The notes below the pieces were generated by a model. It was given only the letters and a program-made list of their open reading frames with translations, did no database searches and had not been told where the DNA came from. From Hyphomonadaceae bacterium (GTDB taxonomy: Bacteria; Pseudomonadota; Alphaproteobacteria; Caulobacterales; Hyphomonadaceae), in the NCBI GenBank assembly GCA_016714495.1, contig JADKDU010000004.1, forward strand, positions 248,001 to 312,000: DNA of 64,000 bases. The letters are read 5' to 3'. Position 1 is the stretch's first letter, and every line of letters starts with the position of its first letter. The position numbers and the translations under genes were made by a program. Below, in pieces: positions 1 to 8,784 of the stretch.

Positions 1-2209
1 AACGAGAACCGTCCCGCCTGATATCCGCGCGCCTTCGATTCCGGCAGACCCGTATACCAATCCCGGATCGGCCCGAACGCGCCGGTGTATGTCGCAGGGT
101 TGGAGCGCGGCGTGCGACCGATCGGCGACTGGTCGATGTCGATGATCTTGTCGAGGTGCTCGATGCCCTCGATCTTCTGATGCGCCGCCGGTGCATCGCT
201 CGCGCCATTCAACCGCCGCGCTAGCGCCTTGTAAAGCGTCTCGATGATCAGCGTGGACTTGCCGCCGCCCGACACGCCCGTCACGCAGGTGAAGATGCCC
301 AGCGGAATTTCCGCCGTCACATTCTTCAGGTTGTTCCCGGTCGCGCCGACGACCTTGATCATCTTCTTCTTGTCGGCCCAGCGACGCTTCTCGGGGATCG
401 CGATCTCCTCTTCGCCAGAGAGATACTTGCCCGTGATGCTCTGCGGGTTCGCCATCAGGTCTTCCGGCTTGCCGAACGCGATCACTTCGCCGCCCAGCAC
501 GCCCGCGCGCGGACCCATGTCGATCGGATCGCGTCCTCATCATGTTCGACGACGATCACCGTGTTGCCGAGATCGCGCAGCCGTTTCAGCGTTTCGAGCA
601 GCCGGTCGTTGTCCCGCTGGTGCAGGCCGATCGACGGCTCGTCGAGCACGTAGAGCACGCCCGAAAGCCCCGATCCGATCTGCGAAGCTAACCGAATACG
701 TTGGCTCTCGCCGCCCGACAGCGTGCCTGATCCGCGCGATAATGTCAGATACTCAAGCCCCACATCGTTGAGGAATTGCAACCTGTCCCTGATCTCTTTG
801 AGAATCCGGACTGCAATCTCGTTCTGCTTCTTGGTTAGCGTCTTCGGCAGCGTCTCGAACCAGTCGCGCGCCGACTTGATCGACAGCTTGGCCGAATCCG
901 AAATCGTGAACTTGTTGATCTTCACGCTCAGGGCTTCCGGCCGCAGCCGTTCGCCCTTGCAGGTCGGGCAGGGCGCAGCCGACTGGTAACGCCCGATCTC
1001 TTCGCGCATCCATGCCGAGTCCGTCTCCCGGAACCGACGCTCCAGATTGCCGACCACGCCCTCGAACGGCTTGGTCACTTCATAACGGCGCATTCCGTCA
1101 TCGAAGACGAAATCCACTTCATCCTCGCCGGTCCCGTTCAGGATCAGGTCCCGTACCGTTTCCGACAGCTTGTTCCACGGCGCGGTCAGCGAGAACTTGT
1201 ACTTCTTTGCCAGCGCCTTCAGCGTCTGGTCCTGCAGCGGCGAGGCTGACTTTCCCCATGGCGCAATCGCCCCGTCACTCAGGCTCTTGTCCGTTTCCGG
1301 CACGACGAGCGCCGGGTCGATCTTCAGCTGCTCGCCCAAGCCATCGCAGGCCGGGCACGCGCCGAACGGATTATTGAATGAGAACAGCCGCGGCTCGATC
1401 TCCGGGATCGTGAAGCCCGAAACAGGACAGGCGAACTTGGCGGAAAAAGTCAGCCGCTTTGGCTCTTCGCCTTCCTTCACCTTATCCGCAAATTCCGCAA
1501 CAGCGATGCCGTCCGCCAGACCTAGCGCCGTCTCGAAACTCTCGGCCAGCCGCTGCTCCATCCCGGCCTTGATGACGATCCGGTCCACGACAACGTCGAT
1601 GTCGTGCTTCAGCTTCTTGTCCAGCTTCGGCGGATCTTCCAGTTCGTGATACTCGCCATCCACCTTCACCCGCGCAAAGCCGCGTTTCAGCAGGTCGGCG
1701 AACTCCTTGCGGTACTCACCCTTCCGGCCGCGGATCATCGGCGCCAGCAAGTGGAACCGCGTCCCCTCGCCAAGCGCCATCGCCTTGTCGACCATCTGCG
1801 ACACGGTCTGCGCCTCGATCGGCAACCCGGTCGCCGGCGAATACGGAACGCCGACACGCGCCCAGAGAAGGCGCATGTAGTCATACACCTCCGTCACCGT
1901 TCCCACGGTCGAGCGCGGGTTGCGGCTGGTGGTCTTCTGCTCGATCGAGATCGCCGGCGAGAGACCATCGATGCGCTCCACATCCGGCTTCTGCATTAGT
2001 TCGAGGAACTGCCGTGCATACGCCGACAAGCTCTCCACATACCGCCGCTGCCCCTCGGCATAGATCGTGTCGAACGCCAGCGAGGATTTGCCCGACCCCG
2101 ACAGGCCGGTGATCACCACCAGCTCGTTCCGCGGAATATCCACGTCGATGTTCTTCAGATTGTGCTCGCGCGCGCCGCACACGCGGATGGCGTTAGGCTC
2201 GGATGACAT
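1..2209 (-). CDS. uvrA: Excinuclease ABC subunit A (3' end outside window; frameshifted)
   Basis: UvrA is the damage-scanning ATPase of nucleotide excision repair and works in the cytoplasm with UvrB. The N-terminal ATPase has Walker A GLSGSGKSS at residues 35-43, zinc-binding CPACDG and CPTCKG, the signature LSGGESQR and a VVEHDEDAIR switch. The frame breaks near 520-535: DEDAIRS is followed directly by bases encoding DMGPRAGVLGGE in another frame, with about six expected codons missing. The second half then runs to base 1 with its own Walker A GVSGGGKST (about 250-290) and the UvrA sequence IDIDQSPIGRTPRSNPATY. The start ATG at 2209 gives the usual MSSEPNAIRV-type N-terminus. A LexA box lies 70 bp upstream. 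Identification is certain; whether the frameshift is real is not, and a sequence error is likelier. Confidence 0.95.
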
Positions 2210-2278
2210 ACAAAAACCCGGGGAGCTGATCGAAGTTTATTGCCAGACGGACGTGCGCTGAGTCGATTGTTCGGTCGA

Positions 2279-2293
2279 GAACATAAGCGGAAC
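2279..2293 (-). promoter_or_regulatory. LexA (SOS) box upstream of uvrA
   Basis: Read on the minus strand the site is GTTCCGCTTATGTTC, an exact match to the alphaproteobacterial LexA operator GTTC-N7-GTTC. It sits 70 bp before the uvrA start codon, where it can cover the promoter. Regulation of uvrA by LexA is well established, so the site fits its neighbour. Confidence 0.85.
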
Positions 2294-2497
2294 AATAGCC
2301 GCTGTCTTCTACTCAGCCCAATCTTTCACCCGCCCGGCGAATATGGGCCGAAGGACAGGGCGCGCAACCGCGTCACTGCGTCCTTGCTGACGGGGCAGTG
2401 GCAACAGCGTGCGTAACCCGGCCAGGCCCGGCTAAACGCGAACTGCCGTTTCAGGGCTGGATGCGATAGGTTGCCTCAGAATTGGGGAGAACGATCA

Positions 2498-2737
2498 ATG
2501 ATTCCTGCATTCAACATCATCGGGCGGATTATCAGCACGCTACTCGGCCTGCTCGTCGTTTTCGGCGGCGTTGTGTGGATCCTGCAGTCATTCAACATCG
2601 CTTTCAACGGGCCGATGGGCGCCGGAGGCGAACGTAGCTTCATGGTCGATGACCGCCAGTGGGCGGTCTGGGGCGTGATCGCAATCGCGATCGGCCTCGT
2701 CCAGGTGGCCTGGAGCAACACGCGCAAGCGCAGATGA
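2498..2737 (+). CDS. Small two-helix membrane protein, unknown function
   Basis: A 79-residue protein with two hydrophobic stretches: roughly residues 5-28 (IIGRIISTLLGLLVVFGGVV) and 54-70 (AVWGVIAIAIGLVQVAW), joined by a Gly-rich polar loop and closed by a basic tail TRKRR. The ATG at 2498 is preferred over an in-frame upstream start because GGGGAGA lies 7 nt before it and the protein then opens with the membrane helix. It sits alone between the divergent uvrA and the SET-domain gene on the same strand. I recognise no family; a role in the inner membrane is inferred only from hydrophobicity. Confidence 0.7.
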   Translation: MIPAFNIIGRIISTLLGLLVVFGGVVWILQSFNIAFNGPMGAGGERSFMVDDRQWAVWGVIAIAIGLVQVAWSNTRKRR

Positions 2738-2806
2738 TCCATCCATTTTGCAACTGAGACGACTTGGGAAATTGAACCGGTGCGAATCCTTCGCTAACTC
2801 AACAGC

Positions 2807-3295
2807 ATGTCAGCCAGACCTTTCCGCATTGGACGTTCGACCACCGGCCTTGGCATGTTCGCCACCGAGCGCATTCCAAAGAACACCCGCATCTTCGAAT
2901 ACACCGGTCGCATCATCACCAACGAGGCCGCCGACCGGCTGCCGGGAAAGCCGCGCTATCTCTACGACCTCAACAAGAAATTCACTCTGGACGGCTCGCC
3001 GCGCAGCAATCTCGGCCGTTACGCCAATCACTCCTGCCGTCCCAACGCTGTGGACTACACTTACCGTGGGCGCGTCTACGTCAAATCCCTCCGCGCCATC
3101 GATCCGGGGGAGGAGATCACCTACGACTACGGCAAGATTTACTTCAACGCCTTCATCGGCAAGGAAAACTGCCTCTGCGTGAAATGCGTCGCCCGCCGTG
3201 AAAAAGAAGCTGGGTCTAGCCCAAAGCTCGCCGCTCCCGCTTCAGTCCGGGCGGAAAAAAGACGCGTCGCTAGACCCGAAAACACCGCCACGTAA
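2807..3295 (+). CDS. SET-domain protein, probable lysine N-methyltransferase
   Basis: A 162-residue protein that is almost entirely a SET domain, the fold of S-adenosylmethionine-dependent protein-lysine methyltransferases. Visible hallmarks are the N-terminal strand ending FEYTG (30-34), the pseudoknot motif NHSC (74-77), the catalytic-tyrosine motif GEEITYDYG (101-109) and a post-SET cysteine cluster CLCVKC (122-127). The C-terminus is a basic, low-complexity tail of about 35 residues (REKEAGSS, AEKRRVARP). Stand-alone SET proteins occur in many bacteria, but their substrates are mostly unknown; the target cannot be read from this sequence. The gene lies between uvrA and ssb and runs toward ssb, with no close partner on its strand. 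Confidence 0.85.
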   Translation: MSARPFRIGRSTTGLGMFATERIPKNTRIFEYTGRIITNEAADRLPGKPRYLYDLNKKFTLDGSPRSNLGRYANHSCRPNAVDYTYRGRVYVKSLRAIDPGEEITYDYGKIYFNAFIGKENCLCVKCVARREKEAGSSPKLAAPASVRAEKRRVARPENTAT

Positions 3296-3336
3296 CCATA
3301 CAACGCGGCGGCGCATCGCAATTCCTGGTCAGTTGC

Positions 3337-3753
3337 CTAGCAGCGGTGATCTTTCTTCGCGATCTGACGCCCAGCAAGAACGCCGCCCAGGCCGCCGATC
3401 ACCGCGCCTTCGGATTTCGCGCCGCTGCCGGCGAGCTGGCTGCCGATCACCGCGCCAGCCACGCCACCGACAACCGCGCCCTGGTTAGACGCGTTCTGGC
3501 GATCGCGTTCGCATTGTATCTTGTCTTCCGCCGCACGCTGGGCTTCCCCCGCTCGCCATTCGGCTGCAGCGACCTTCTGCGCGCTCATATCTTTCTCGAT
3601 TGATGCGAGCTTCATCGGCTTGCCGCCGCTATCTTCGACACGCTCCATTGCGTTCTGCGACAGGTTCGCTGTTCCGAGAGCAAAGCCTACGCCTGCAACA
3701 GCAAGCGCGCCCGCGACACCAGAAGCGATGAGAGGAATATTGGCCATAGCCAT
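3337..3753 (-). CDS. Glycine-zipper protein, probably envelope-associated
   Basis: About 138 residues. The N-terminus MAMANIPLIASGVAGALAVA is a hydrophobic, Ala/Gly-rich segment that could be a membrane anchor or uncleaved signal. The middle is charged (KLASIEKDMSAQKVAAAEWR) and the C-terminal third is a glycine-zipper repeat, GAVVGGVAGAVIG then GAVIGGLGGVLAG, ending in HRC. Glycine-zipper segments like this occur in 17-kDa-antigen-type outer-membrane and periplasmic proteins. The start at 3753 is chosen over an upstream ATG because AGAGAATTGGAG lies just ahead and the hydrophobic segment begins there. The exact function is unknown. It converges with the SET gene. Confidence 0.65.
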   Translation of the reverse strand: MAMANIPLIASGVAGALAVAGVGFALGTANLSQNAMERVEDSGGKPMKLASIEKDMSAQKVAAAEWRAGEAQRAAEDKIQCERDRQNASNQGAVVGGVAGAVIGSQLAGSGAKSEGAVIGGLGGVLAGRQIAKKDHRC

Positions 3754-3893
3754 CTCCAATTCTCTTTCGATCGCTGGAGTAATGAACCTAGCGCAGGTTA
3801 GTTCCATTCCGCGCAGGAGCGCGAGCAAGGTCACGTGACCTTGCTCGCACATCCGTATTGGTGAATCGGCTCAAAGGAGAGAAGGCGAAACGC

Positions 3894-4883
3894 CTACTGC
3901 ACCTTGACGAATCCAAGCGCATTGTTCGCGTTCATCGGAATGACGAGCTGCTTCGCGCCCGAGTCGTAGCAAGCCGATGCTGCCCCCGGGATGCCCGTTG
4001 CAATCAGCTCGGCCGGCTTGCCGGGCTTGATGCGCGAGACGCCGCCGAGCGTGACGCTGTTCACGATCTTCGTGCCGTCCGCCAGCACGACTACGCCATC
4101 GCTGCCCGCCTGCGCGGACTGTTCCGTCTTCACCAGCTTGCCGGCAGGCGAGAAGGTCAGCACGGCCGTATCACCCATGTTTACGATCACGACGTTGCCG
4201 TCATTGTCGATCGCCACGCCGTTCGGGCGCGACAGCGGCGCGCCTTCGAGGAACGCCGACACCTTGCCATCCGCCGTGATCTTGAAGATCTTGGCCGGCG
4301 TTGCGCCATCGGCGCTGCCGGTTTGCGAGCCGTAAATCGTTCCGTCCTTGGCGACGGCGAGCCCGTTGAACCACGGCGATTCCGGCGCCACGAACTGTCC
4401 CGCGGGCGCGCCCGTGGTCATGTCGAACACTCGCACCACCGATACGCGCTTGGCGCCGTCGGCCGTGTCGCCATCGCTGTCGGCAATATAGAGCTTGCCA
4501 TTCTGCACCGCGCTGCCGAACGGCTGGTTCAGCACCAGCCCGCCATTGCGCGTCGCGCCGATCCAGCGCGGCGTGTGAACTGAGCCATCGGGATTGTGCA
4601 GCGACACCCACGCGTCGTTCGGCACTTCCTTCTGCCCCGCGCCGCGATTGATCGTCATGATCAGCTTACGGTTGGCGTCATAGACGCAGCTCTCCGCGCT
4701 CACCACCGAACCGAAAACCTTCACGTTGGATGAGATCGGCGTGGTCTTTCCATCTGTCGTCACGCCCAGCGGCGGTCCCACCGCAAAGGGCTGAGGCGTC
4801 GTTGGGGCCGGGGTCTGCTGCGCCAGCGCGGGCGCAGCGCCGAACAGGGCCGCCGTCAGGGCGGTCGCGATGAAAATCCTCAT
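3894..4883 (-). CDS. Exported NHL/SMP-30-type beta-propeller protein
   Basis: A 329-residue protein with a clear Sec signal peptide (MRIFIATALTAALFGAAPALAQ, cleavage after ALA) and a Pro/Thr-rich linker. The remainder has blade-like repeats typical of six-bladed NHL or SMP-30/gluconolactonase propellers: LYIADSDGD, NGLAVAKDGTIYGS, PNGVAIDNDGNVVIVNMGD, SDGVVVLADGT. Such proteins bind or hydrolyse small molecules in the periplasm, but the metal ligands of a true lactonase cannot be assigned with confidence, so the enzymatic role is open. It is transcribed away from ssb, with about 500 bp of non-coding sequence between them. Confidence 0.75.
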   Translation of the reverse strand: MRIFIATALTAALFGAAPALAQQTPAPTTPQPFAVGPPLGVTTDGKTTPISSNVKVFGSVVSAESCVYDANRKLIMTINRGAGQKEVPNDAWVSLHNPDGSVHTPRWIGATRNGGLVLNQPFGSAVQNGKLYIADSDGDTADGAKRVSVVRVFDMTTGAPAGQFVAPESPWFNGLAVAKDGTIYGSQTGSADGATPAKIFKITADGKVSAFLEGAPLSRPNGVAIDNDGNVVIVNMGDTAVLTFSPAGKLVKTEQSAQAGSDGVVVLADGTKIVNSVTLGGVSRIKPGKPAELIATGIPGAASACYDSGAKQLVIPMNANNALGFVKVQ

Positions 4884-5184
4884 GACGTCTCCTCATTTCG
4901 GCGGCGCCCAGGTAAAGCGCCGCTCGCTATATTTAAGGTAGATAGCGCAACAGTGGCAGTTGTCGGATCACACATTCGAAATCGAGCAGCGCCGCGATAC
5001 GCATTGGTATGCGCGCCAAACTTGTCTCGCGACAAAGAAAGAAAACACGGCCCCCGCCCACCTCCCGTTTGGGGCTGGCGAATATGGCCCGGGGCTGGGC
5101 GCACGTTCGCGCGGGAGCGAAGAGGGCAGGGCGGAGGCCGGTCTTGCTGCCTTTATGACTTGCGTCAGCATCGGTTTTATGAAA

Positions 5185-5199
5185 GAACAAACCACGAAC
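5185..5199 (+). promoter_or_regulatory. LexA (SOS) box in the ssb upstream region
   Basis: The 15-mer GAACAAACCACGAAC is an exact GAAC-N7-GAAC, the reverse complement of the alphaproteobacterial LexA operator GTTC-N7-GTTC. It lies 182 bp before the ssb start, so it would imply a promoter well upstream and a long leader. A weaker one-mismatch copy (GAAC-N7-GTAC) is seen near 5330-5345, closer to ssb. The rest of 4884-5381 shows no convincing gene. Confidence 0.75.
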
Positions 5200-5219
5200 A
5201 TGCGCAACCGTGCGTGCAT

Positions 5220-5259
5220 CACCAACTTGTGGAAGCTTTCCGGCGTCCACAAGTTGGTG
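5220..5259. repeat. Perfect 14-bp inverted repeat in the ssb leader
   Basis: CACCAACTTGTGGA (5220-5233) is followed after 12 nt by its perfect reverse complement TCCACAAGTTGGTG (5246-5259). The loop contains GAAGCTTTC, itself palindromic. No T-run follows, so it is not an ordinary intrinsic terminator. It lies between the LexA box and the ssb start and would be transcribed if the promoter is at the LexA box; it could equally be a protein-binding palindrome. Confidence 0.7.
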
Positions 5260-5381
5260 ACGCGAACGGTGGTTTCGCTGGTCGCGTGGAGTGACGGGTG
5301 GCCCTAGGGTGCCCGTCCTGTGTCAGGAACCGGAGCGGTACGCGAAAGGCGGCCGGGGCCGGAGTGCAAACGGAGACGAAC

Positions 5382-5879
5382 ATGGCCGGCTCGGTCAACA
5401 AGGTGATCCTCATCGGCAATCTCGGCCGGGATCCAGAAATCAAACAACTCCCTTCAGGCTCTTCTCTCGCCAACCTCTCGATCGCCACGTCCGAAACGTG
5501 GCGCGACAAGGCCTCGGGCGAGCGGAAGGAAAAGACCGAGTGGCACCGCGTCGTCGTCTTCAACGAGGGCCTCGTCCGCATCGTCGAGCAGTTCCTCAAG
5601 AAGGGCTCGAAAGTCTACATCGAAGGCGCGCTCGAAACCCGCAAATGGCAGGACAAGGACGGCAACGACAAATACTCGACCGAAGTCGTCCTGCGTAACT
5701 TCAACGCCTCGCTCACCATGCTCGATGGCAAGAACGAAGGCGGCGGCGATCGGGGCGGCGACAGCTACAACCAGGACCGCGCGCCCGCGCGCAACGCCGG
5801 CCCCAAAGGCAAAGGCGGCAAGGGCGCCCAGGAAGACTTCTCCCGCGGTCCCGAATTCGACGACGAAATTCCGTTCTAG
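5382..5879 (+). CDS. ssb: Single-stranded DNA-binding protein
   Basis: SSB coats single-stranded DNA in replication, recombination and repair and recruits partners through its C-terminal tip. The 165-residue protein has the N-terminal OB fold (MAGSVNKVILIGNLGRDPE, LSIATSETW, EWHRVVVFNE, KVYIEGALETRKWQD), a Gly/Arg/Asn-rich disordered linker and the diagnostic acidic tip DDEIPF. Start 5382 is chosen because it gives the standard MAGSVNKV N-terminus and follows GGAGACGAAC; an in-frame upstream start would add an unrelated 28-residue tail. A LexA box and hairpin lie upstream and a strong terminator lies 20 bp downstream, so it is probably monocistronic and damage-inducible. Confidence 0.97.
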   Translation: MAGSVNKVILIGNLGRDPEIKQLPSGSSLANLSIATSETWRDKASGERKEKTEWHRVVVFNEGLVRIVEQFLKKGSKVYIEGALETRKWQDKDGNDKYSTEVVLRNFNASLTMLDGKNEGGGDRGGDSYNQDRAPARNAGPKGKGGKGAQEDFSRGPEFDDEIPF

Positions 5880-5900
5880 ATTACACGCGTTTCTCGGTAG

Positions 5901-5928
5901 AAGGCCCGCTCGAGAGAGCGGGCCTTTT
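5901..5928 (+). terminator. Rho-independent terminator of ssb
   Basis: An 11-bp perfect stem, AAGGCCCGCTC and GAGCGGGCCTT, closes a GAGA tetraloop and is followed by further T residues. It begins 21 bp after the ssb stop, before the convergent SDR gene. Confidence 0.9.
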
Positions 5929-5954
5929 GATTGTTGCTTGGGTAGAAATCAGCG

Positions 5955-6668
5955 CTAAGCCTTCACCCGCTTCGCAAACACGATCCGCTCGCCATGCAGC
6001 GTGCACTCGGGCGACAGATATTGCGGTATCGTTGTTGCCACCTCGGCCGGTGTCGGCAGGGTCAGCGGGTCTTCACCCGGCATCGCCTTGAATCGCATTT
6101 CCGTTCGCACCGCGCCCGGATCGAGCAAGTTCACGCGGATCGGCGTGTTCTCGATCTCGTCGGCATAGCAGGCGATCATCGTCTCGAGCGCAGCCTTGGT
6201 CGCGCCGTAGACGCCCCAGAACGCCCGTGGACGTGGCACGATGCCAGAAGTCACGAACAACGCCCGACCGGCTTCGCTCATCCGCAGAAGCGGATGCACC
6301 GCCCGGATCAGCCGCCAGTTCGCGGTGAAGTTCACATCCAGCGTTTCCTGAAACGCCGCCGGCGAAATGTTCTCGAGCGGCCCCAGCGTCCCCAGCACGC
6401 CGGCATTGCCCATCAATCCATCCAGGCGCCCGAACCGCTCCAGCAATGCCGAAGCCAGCCGATCCACCGCCGCGCCATCGCGCAGGTCGAGCGGGATCAG
6501 CGTCGCGTTGTGCCCGGTGGCTGCGGCGATCTCGTCATCCAACTTGGTCAGCGCCTTTTCCGAGCGCGCCGTCGCAATCACATGATTGCCGGCTTTCGCC
6601 AGCTCCAGCGCAGCCGCGCGGCCAATACCCCGGGAGGCGCCGGTGACAAGAACGATGCGGCGATCCAT
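5955..6668 (-). CDS. Short-chain dehydrogenase/reductase (SDR)
   Basis: A 237-residue classical SDR, an NAD(P)-dependent oxidoreductase of unknown substrate. It has the dinucleotide-binding TGASRGIG near residue 9, the NAG motif (GNAGVLG), a catalytic serine in FVTSG and the YGATK active-site Tyr/Lys. It follows purF on the same strand with a 9-bp gap, so it is probably cotranscribed; an SDR directly after purF is a common arrangement in alphaproteobacteria. Its stop faces the ssb terminator. Confidence 0.88.
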   Translation of the reverse strand: MDRRIVLVTGASRGIGRAAALELAKAGNHVIATARSEKALTKLDDEIAAATGHNATLIPLDLRDGAAVDRLASALLERFGRLDGLMGNAGVLGTLGPLENISPAAFQETLDVNFTANWRLIRAVHPLLRMSEAGRALFVTSGIVPRPRAFWGVYGATKAALETMIACYADEIENTPIRVNLLDPGAVRTEMRFKAMPGEDPLTLPTPAEVATTIPQYLSPECTLHGERIVFAKRVKA

Positions 6669-6677
6669 GTGAAGGTC

Positions 6678-8219
6678 CTAGTCGTCGAGCAGCGAAAGTT
6701 GCTGCTCCTTCGAAGCCATGTCGTGGTCGCGATCGATCAGCCGGGTCGGGTAGTCGCCCGTGAAGCAGTGGTCTGCAAACTGCGGCGCGTGGTCGACCCG
6801 CTTGCCCTGGCCCAGCGCCTCATAAAAGCCGGGTAGGGAGATGAAGGCTAGGCTGTCGACCTTCAGATAGCGCCGCATCTGGTCGATGCTCATCGAGGAT
6901 GCGATCAGCTCTTCCTTGGAAGGCATGTCGATGCCGTAGAAATCCGGATGTTTGATCGGCGGGCTCGCCACGCGGAAATGTATCTCGCTCGCGCCCGCAT
7001 CGCGGATCATCTGAACGATCCGTTGCGACGTGTTCCCGCGAACGATCGAGTCATCCACCAGCACAACGCGCTTGCCTTCCAGCAGCGGCCGGTTCGGCGC
7101 GTGTTTGCGCGAGATCGAGCGCTGCCGCCCGGTCTGCGTCGGCTGGATGAAGGTGCGGCCGACATAATGGTTGCGGATAATGCCGAAGCCGAATGGGATG
7201 CTCGAAGCTTCTGCAAAGCCCAAGGCCGCCGGATTGCCGCCATCCGGGACCGGGCAGACGATATCCGCATCGACATGCGCTTCGCTGGCGAGGATGCGCC
7301 CGAAGCGGCGGCGCGTCTCATAGATGCTCTGGCCATGCATGATCGAATCCGGCCGCGCGAAATAGACGTATTCGAACACACAGGGGCTGGCGCGCGTGAC
7401 CGGGAAGGGGGTCAGGCTCTCGACGCCGTTCTTGTCGATGACGACCACTTCGCCCGCCTCGATGTTGCGTACGAAGCTCGCGCCGATCGCATCGAGCGCG
7501 CAGGTTTCCGAACACAGCACTGGCGAACCGTCTTCCAACGCGCCCAGCACGAGAGGTCGTAGGCCCCACGGATCGCGCGCGCCGATCATCTTGTCGTTGG
7601 TCAGGGCCACGAAGGCATAGCCGCCTTCGAGCTGGCGCAATGCATCGATGAAGCGATCCTCGATCCGGTTGCGCATTGAGCGCGCCGTCAGTTGCAGAAC
7701 GACCTCGGTGTCCATGGTCGACTGGAAGATCGCGCCGTTCTGCACCAGCTCGCGATGGATCGCGCGGGCGTTGGTGAGATTGCCATTGTGCGCCACGGCG
7801 AGCCCGCCATGCGCAAGGTCGCCATAGATCGGCTGGATGTTGCGCAGGACGACGCGGCCCGACGTCGAATATCGATTGTGCCCGATGGCCATCCGGCCGG
7901 GCAGGCGGGAGATCGCGCCGGTCTCTTCCGAGAAGCTGTCGCCCACGAGACCCATATGGCGTTCGGAGCGGAACGTGCCGCCCTTGCCGTCGAAGGTGAC
8001 GATCCCGCAGGCTTCCTGTCCGCGATGCTGCAGGGCGTGCAGCCCCAGAGCCGTCAGGACCGCAGCGTCCTCACGCCCGAAGACGCCGAACACGCCGCAC
8101 TTGTGGCCCATGCCGTCTTTGCGTCCGGGGCCGTCTTCTGTGCCGGAACGAAAATCATCCTCTTCCAGTCCTGGCTCGTCGAAGACATCAGGACTGGCCA
8201 AATGCTTGCCTCCTGGCAA
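6678..8219 (-). CDS. purF: Amidophosphoribosyltransferase
   Basis: PurF makes 5-phosphoribosylamine from PRPP and glutamine, the first committed step of purine synthesis. The 513-residue protein carries a 40-residue leader before CGVFGVFG; Cys41 is the expected catalytic nucleophile of the Ntn glutaminase domain and would be exposed by propeptide cleavage. Downstream are HALQHRGQEACG, NGNLTN and the PRPP-binding loop VVLVDDSIVRG. Length and motifs are normal. It lies 3 bp after cvpA and 9 bp before the SDR gene, completing the radA-cvpA-purF-SDR order. Confidence 0.96.
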   Translation of the reverse strand: MPGGKHLASPDVFDEPGLEEDDFRSGTEDGPGRKDGMGHKCGVFGVFGREDAAVLTALGLHALQHRGQEACGIVTFDGKGGTFRSERHMGLVGDSFSEETGAISRLPGRMAIGHNRYSTSGRVVLRNIQPIYGDLAHGGLAVAHNGNLTNARAIHRELVQNGAIFQSTMDTEVVLQLTARSMRNRIEDRFIDALRQLEGGYAFVALTNDKMIGARDPWGLRPLVLGALEDGSPVLCSETCALDAIGASFVRNIEAGEVVVIDKNGVESLTPFPVTRASPCVFEYVYFARPDSIMHGQSIYETRRRFGRILASEAHVDADIVCPVPDGGNPAALGFAEASSIPFGFGIIRNHYVGRTFIQPTQTGRQRSISRKHAPNRPLLEGKRVVLVDDSIVRGNTSQRIVQMIRDAGASEIHFRVASPPIKHPDFYGIDMPSKEELIASSMSIDQMRRYLKVDSLAFISLPGFYEALGQGKRVDHAPQFADHCFTGDYPTRLIDRDHDMASKEQQLSLLDD

Positions 8220-8222
8220 ATG

Positions 8223-8773
8223 CTACTGACTGCTGGTCGCCGCCGTCGCGGCTTGCGCCCCGCCGGTGAACAATTCCACGACCGTCGTCAAGGCGCCGCC
8301 AACACCGCCAGCGGCGGCGTTGAGATACGGATAGGTATAGCTTTTCGCAACCCAGTCGGGTTCGCCGCCAGCGGGCAGGACCTGATGCATCAGCAGAACA
8401 AAGAGAATTGCGGCCAATATGCCGCGGGCCAAGCCGAATCCCGCCCCCGCAATCCGGTCCAGCGCGCCGATTTCCGGCGACGAATGGATCAGCTTCGACA
8501 ACGCTGGCCCAGGAAGGCGGCCAGCAGGTAGGCGACCAGGAACCCGACGACCACGAGGATCAGCCACGGCACGACCGACGGCTGGGGTCGTCGGGCAGAT
8601 TATCGCTGCAGCGGCGGCTCGAAGAATTTCAGGCACAGCCAAGCTGCAAGGCCGCCAATGGTGAACGAAATCACCGAGAACGCCTCGCGAATCAGGCCGC
8701 GCCCGATCGACATCACCGCCGACATGATCGTCAGCGCGATAATCACGACGTCGAAGACCCAAGGAGGCGCCAA
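8223..8773 (-). CDS. cvpA: CvpA family membrane protein (several frameshifts)
   Basis: CvpA is an inner-membrane protein linked to colicin V production and envelope homeostasis, commonly next to purF. The protein must be pieced together from frames: APPWVFDVVIIALTIMSAVM and GRGLIREAFSVISF, GGLAAWLCLKFFEPPLQ, then PSVVPWLILVVVGFLVAYLL, then LSKLIHSSPEIGALDRIAG and GLARGILAAILFVLL to the stop. That needs two indels around 8575-8605 and a third near 8505. The probable start is the TTG at 8773, just after the radA stop, preceded by AAAGGG. Position and sequence make the family certain; three indels within 100 bp suggest poor local sequence, but decay cannot be excluded. Confidence 0.8.
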
Positions 8774-8784
8774 GAAAGAACCCT

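Noticed and set aside
4933..5307. Several open frames on both strands in the ssb upstream region
   Set aside because: None has a plausible start with composition of a real protein; the LexA box and inverted repeat suggest regulatory DNA.
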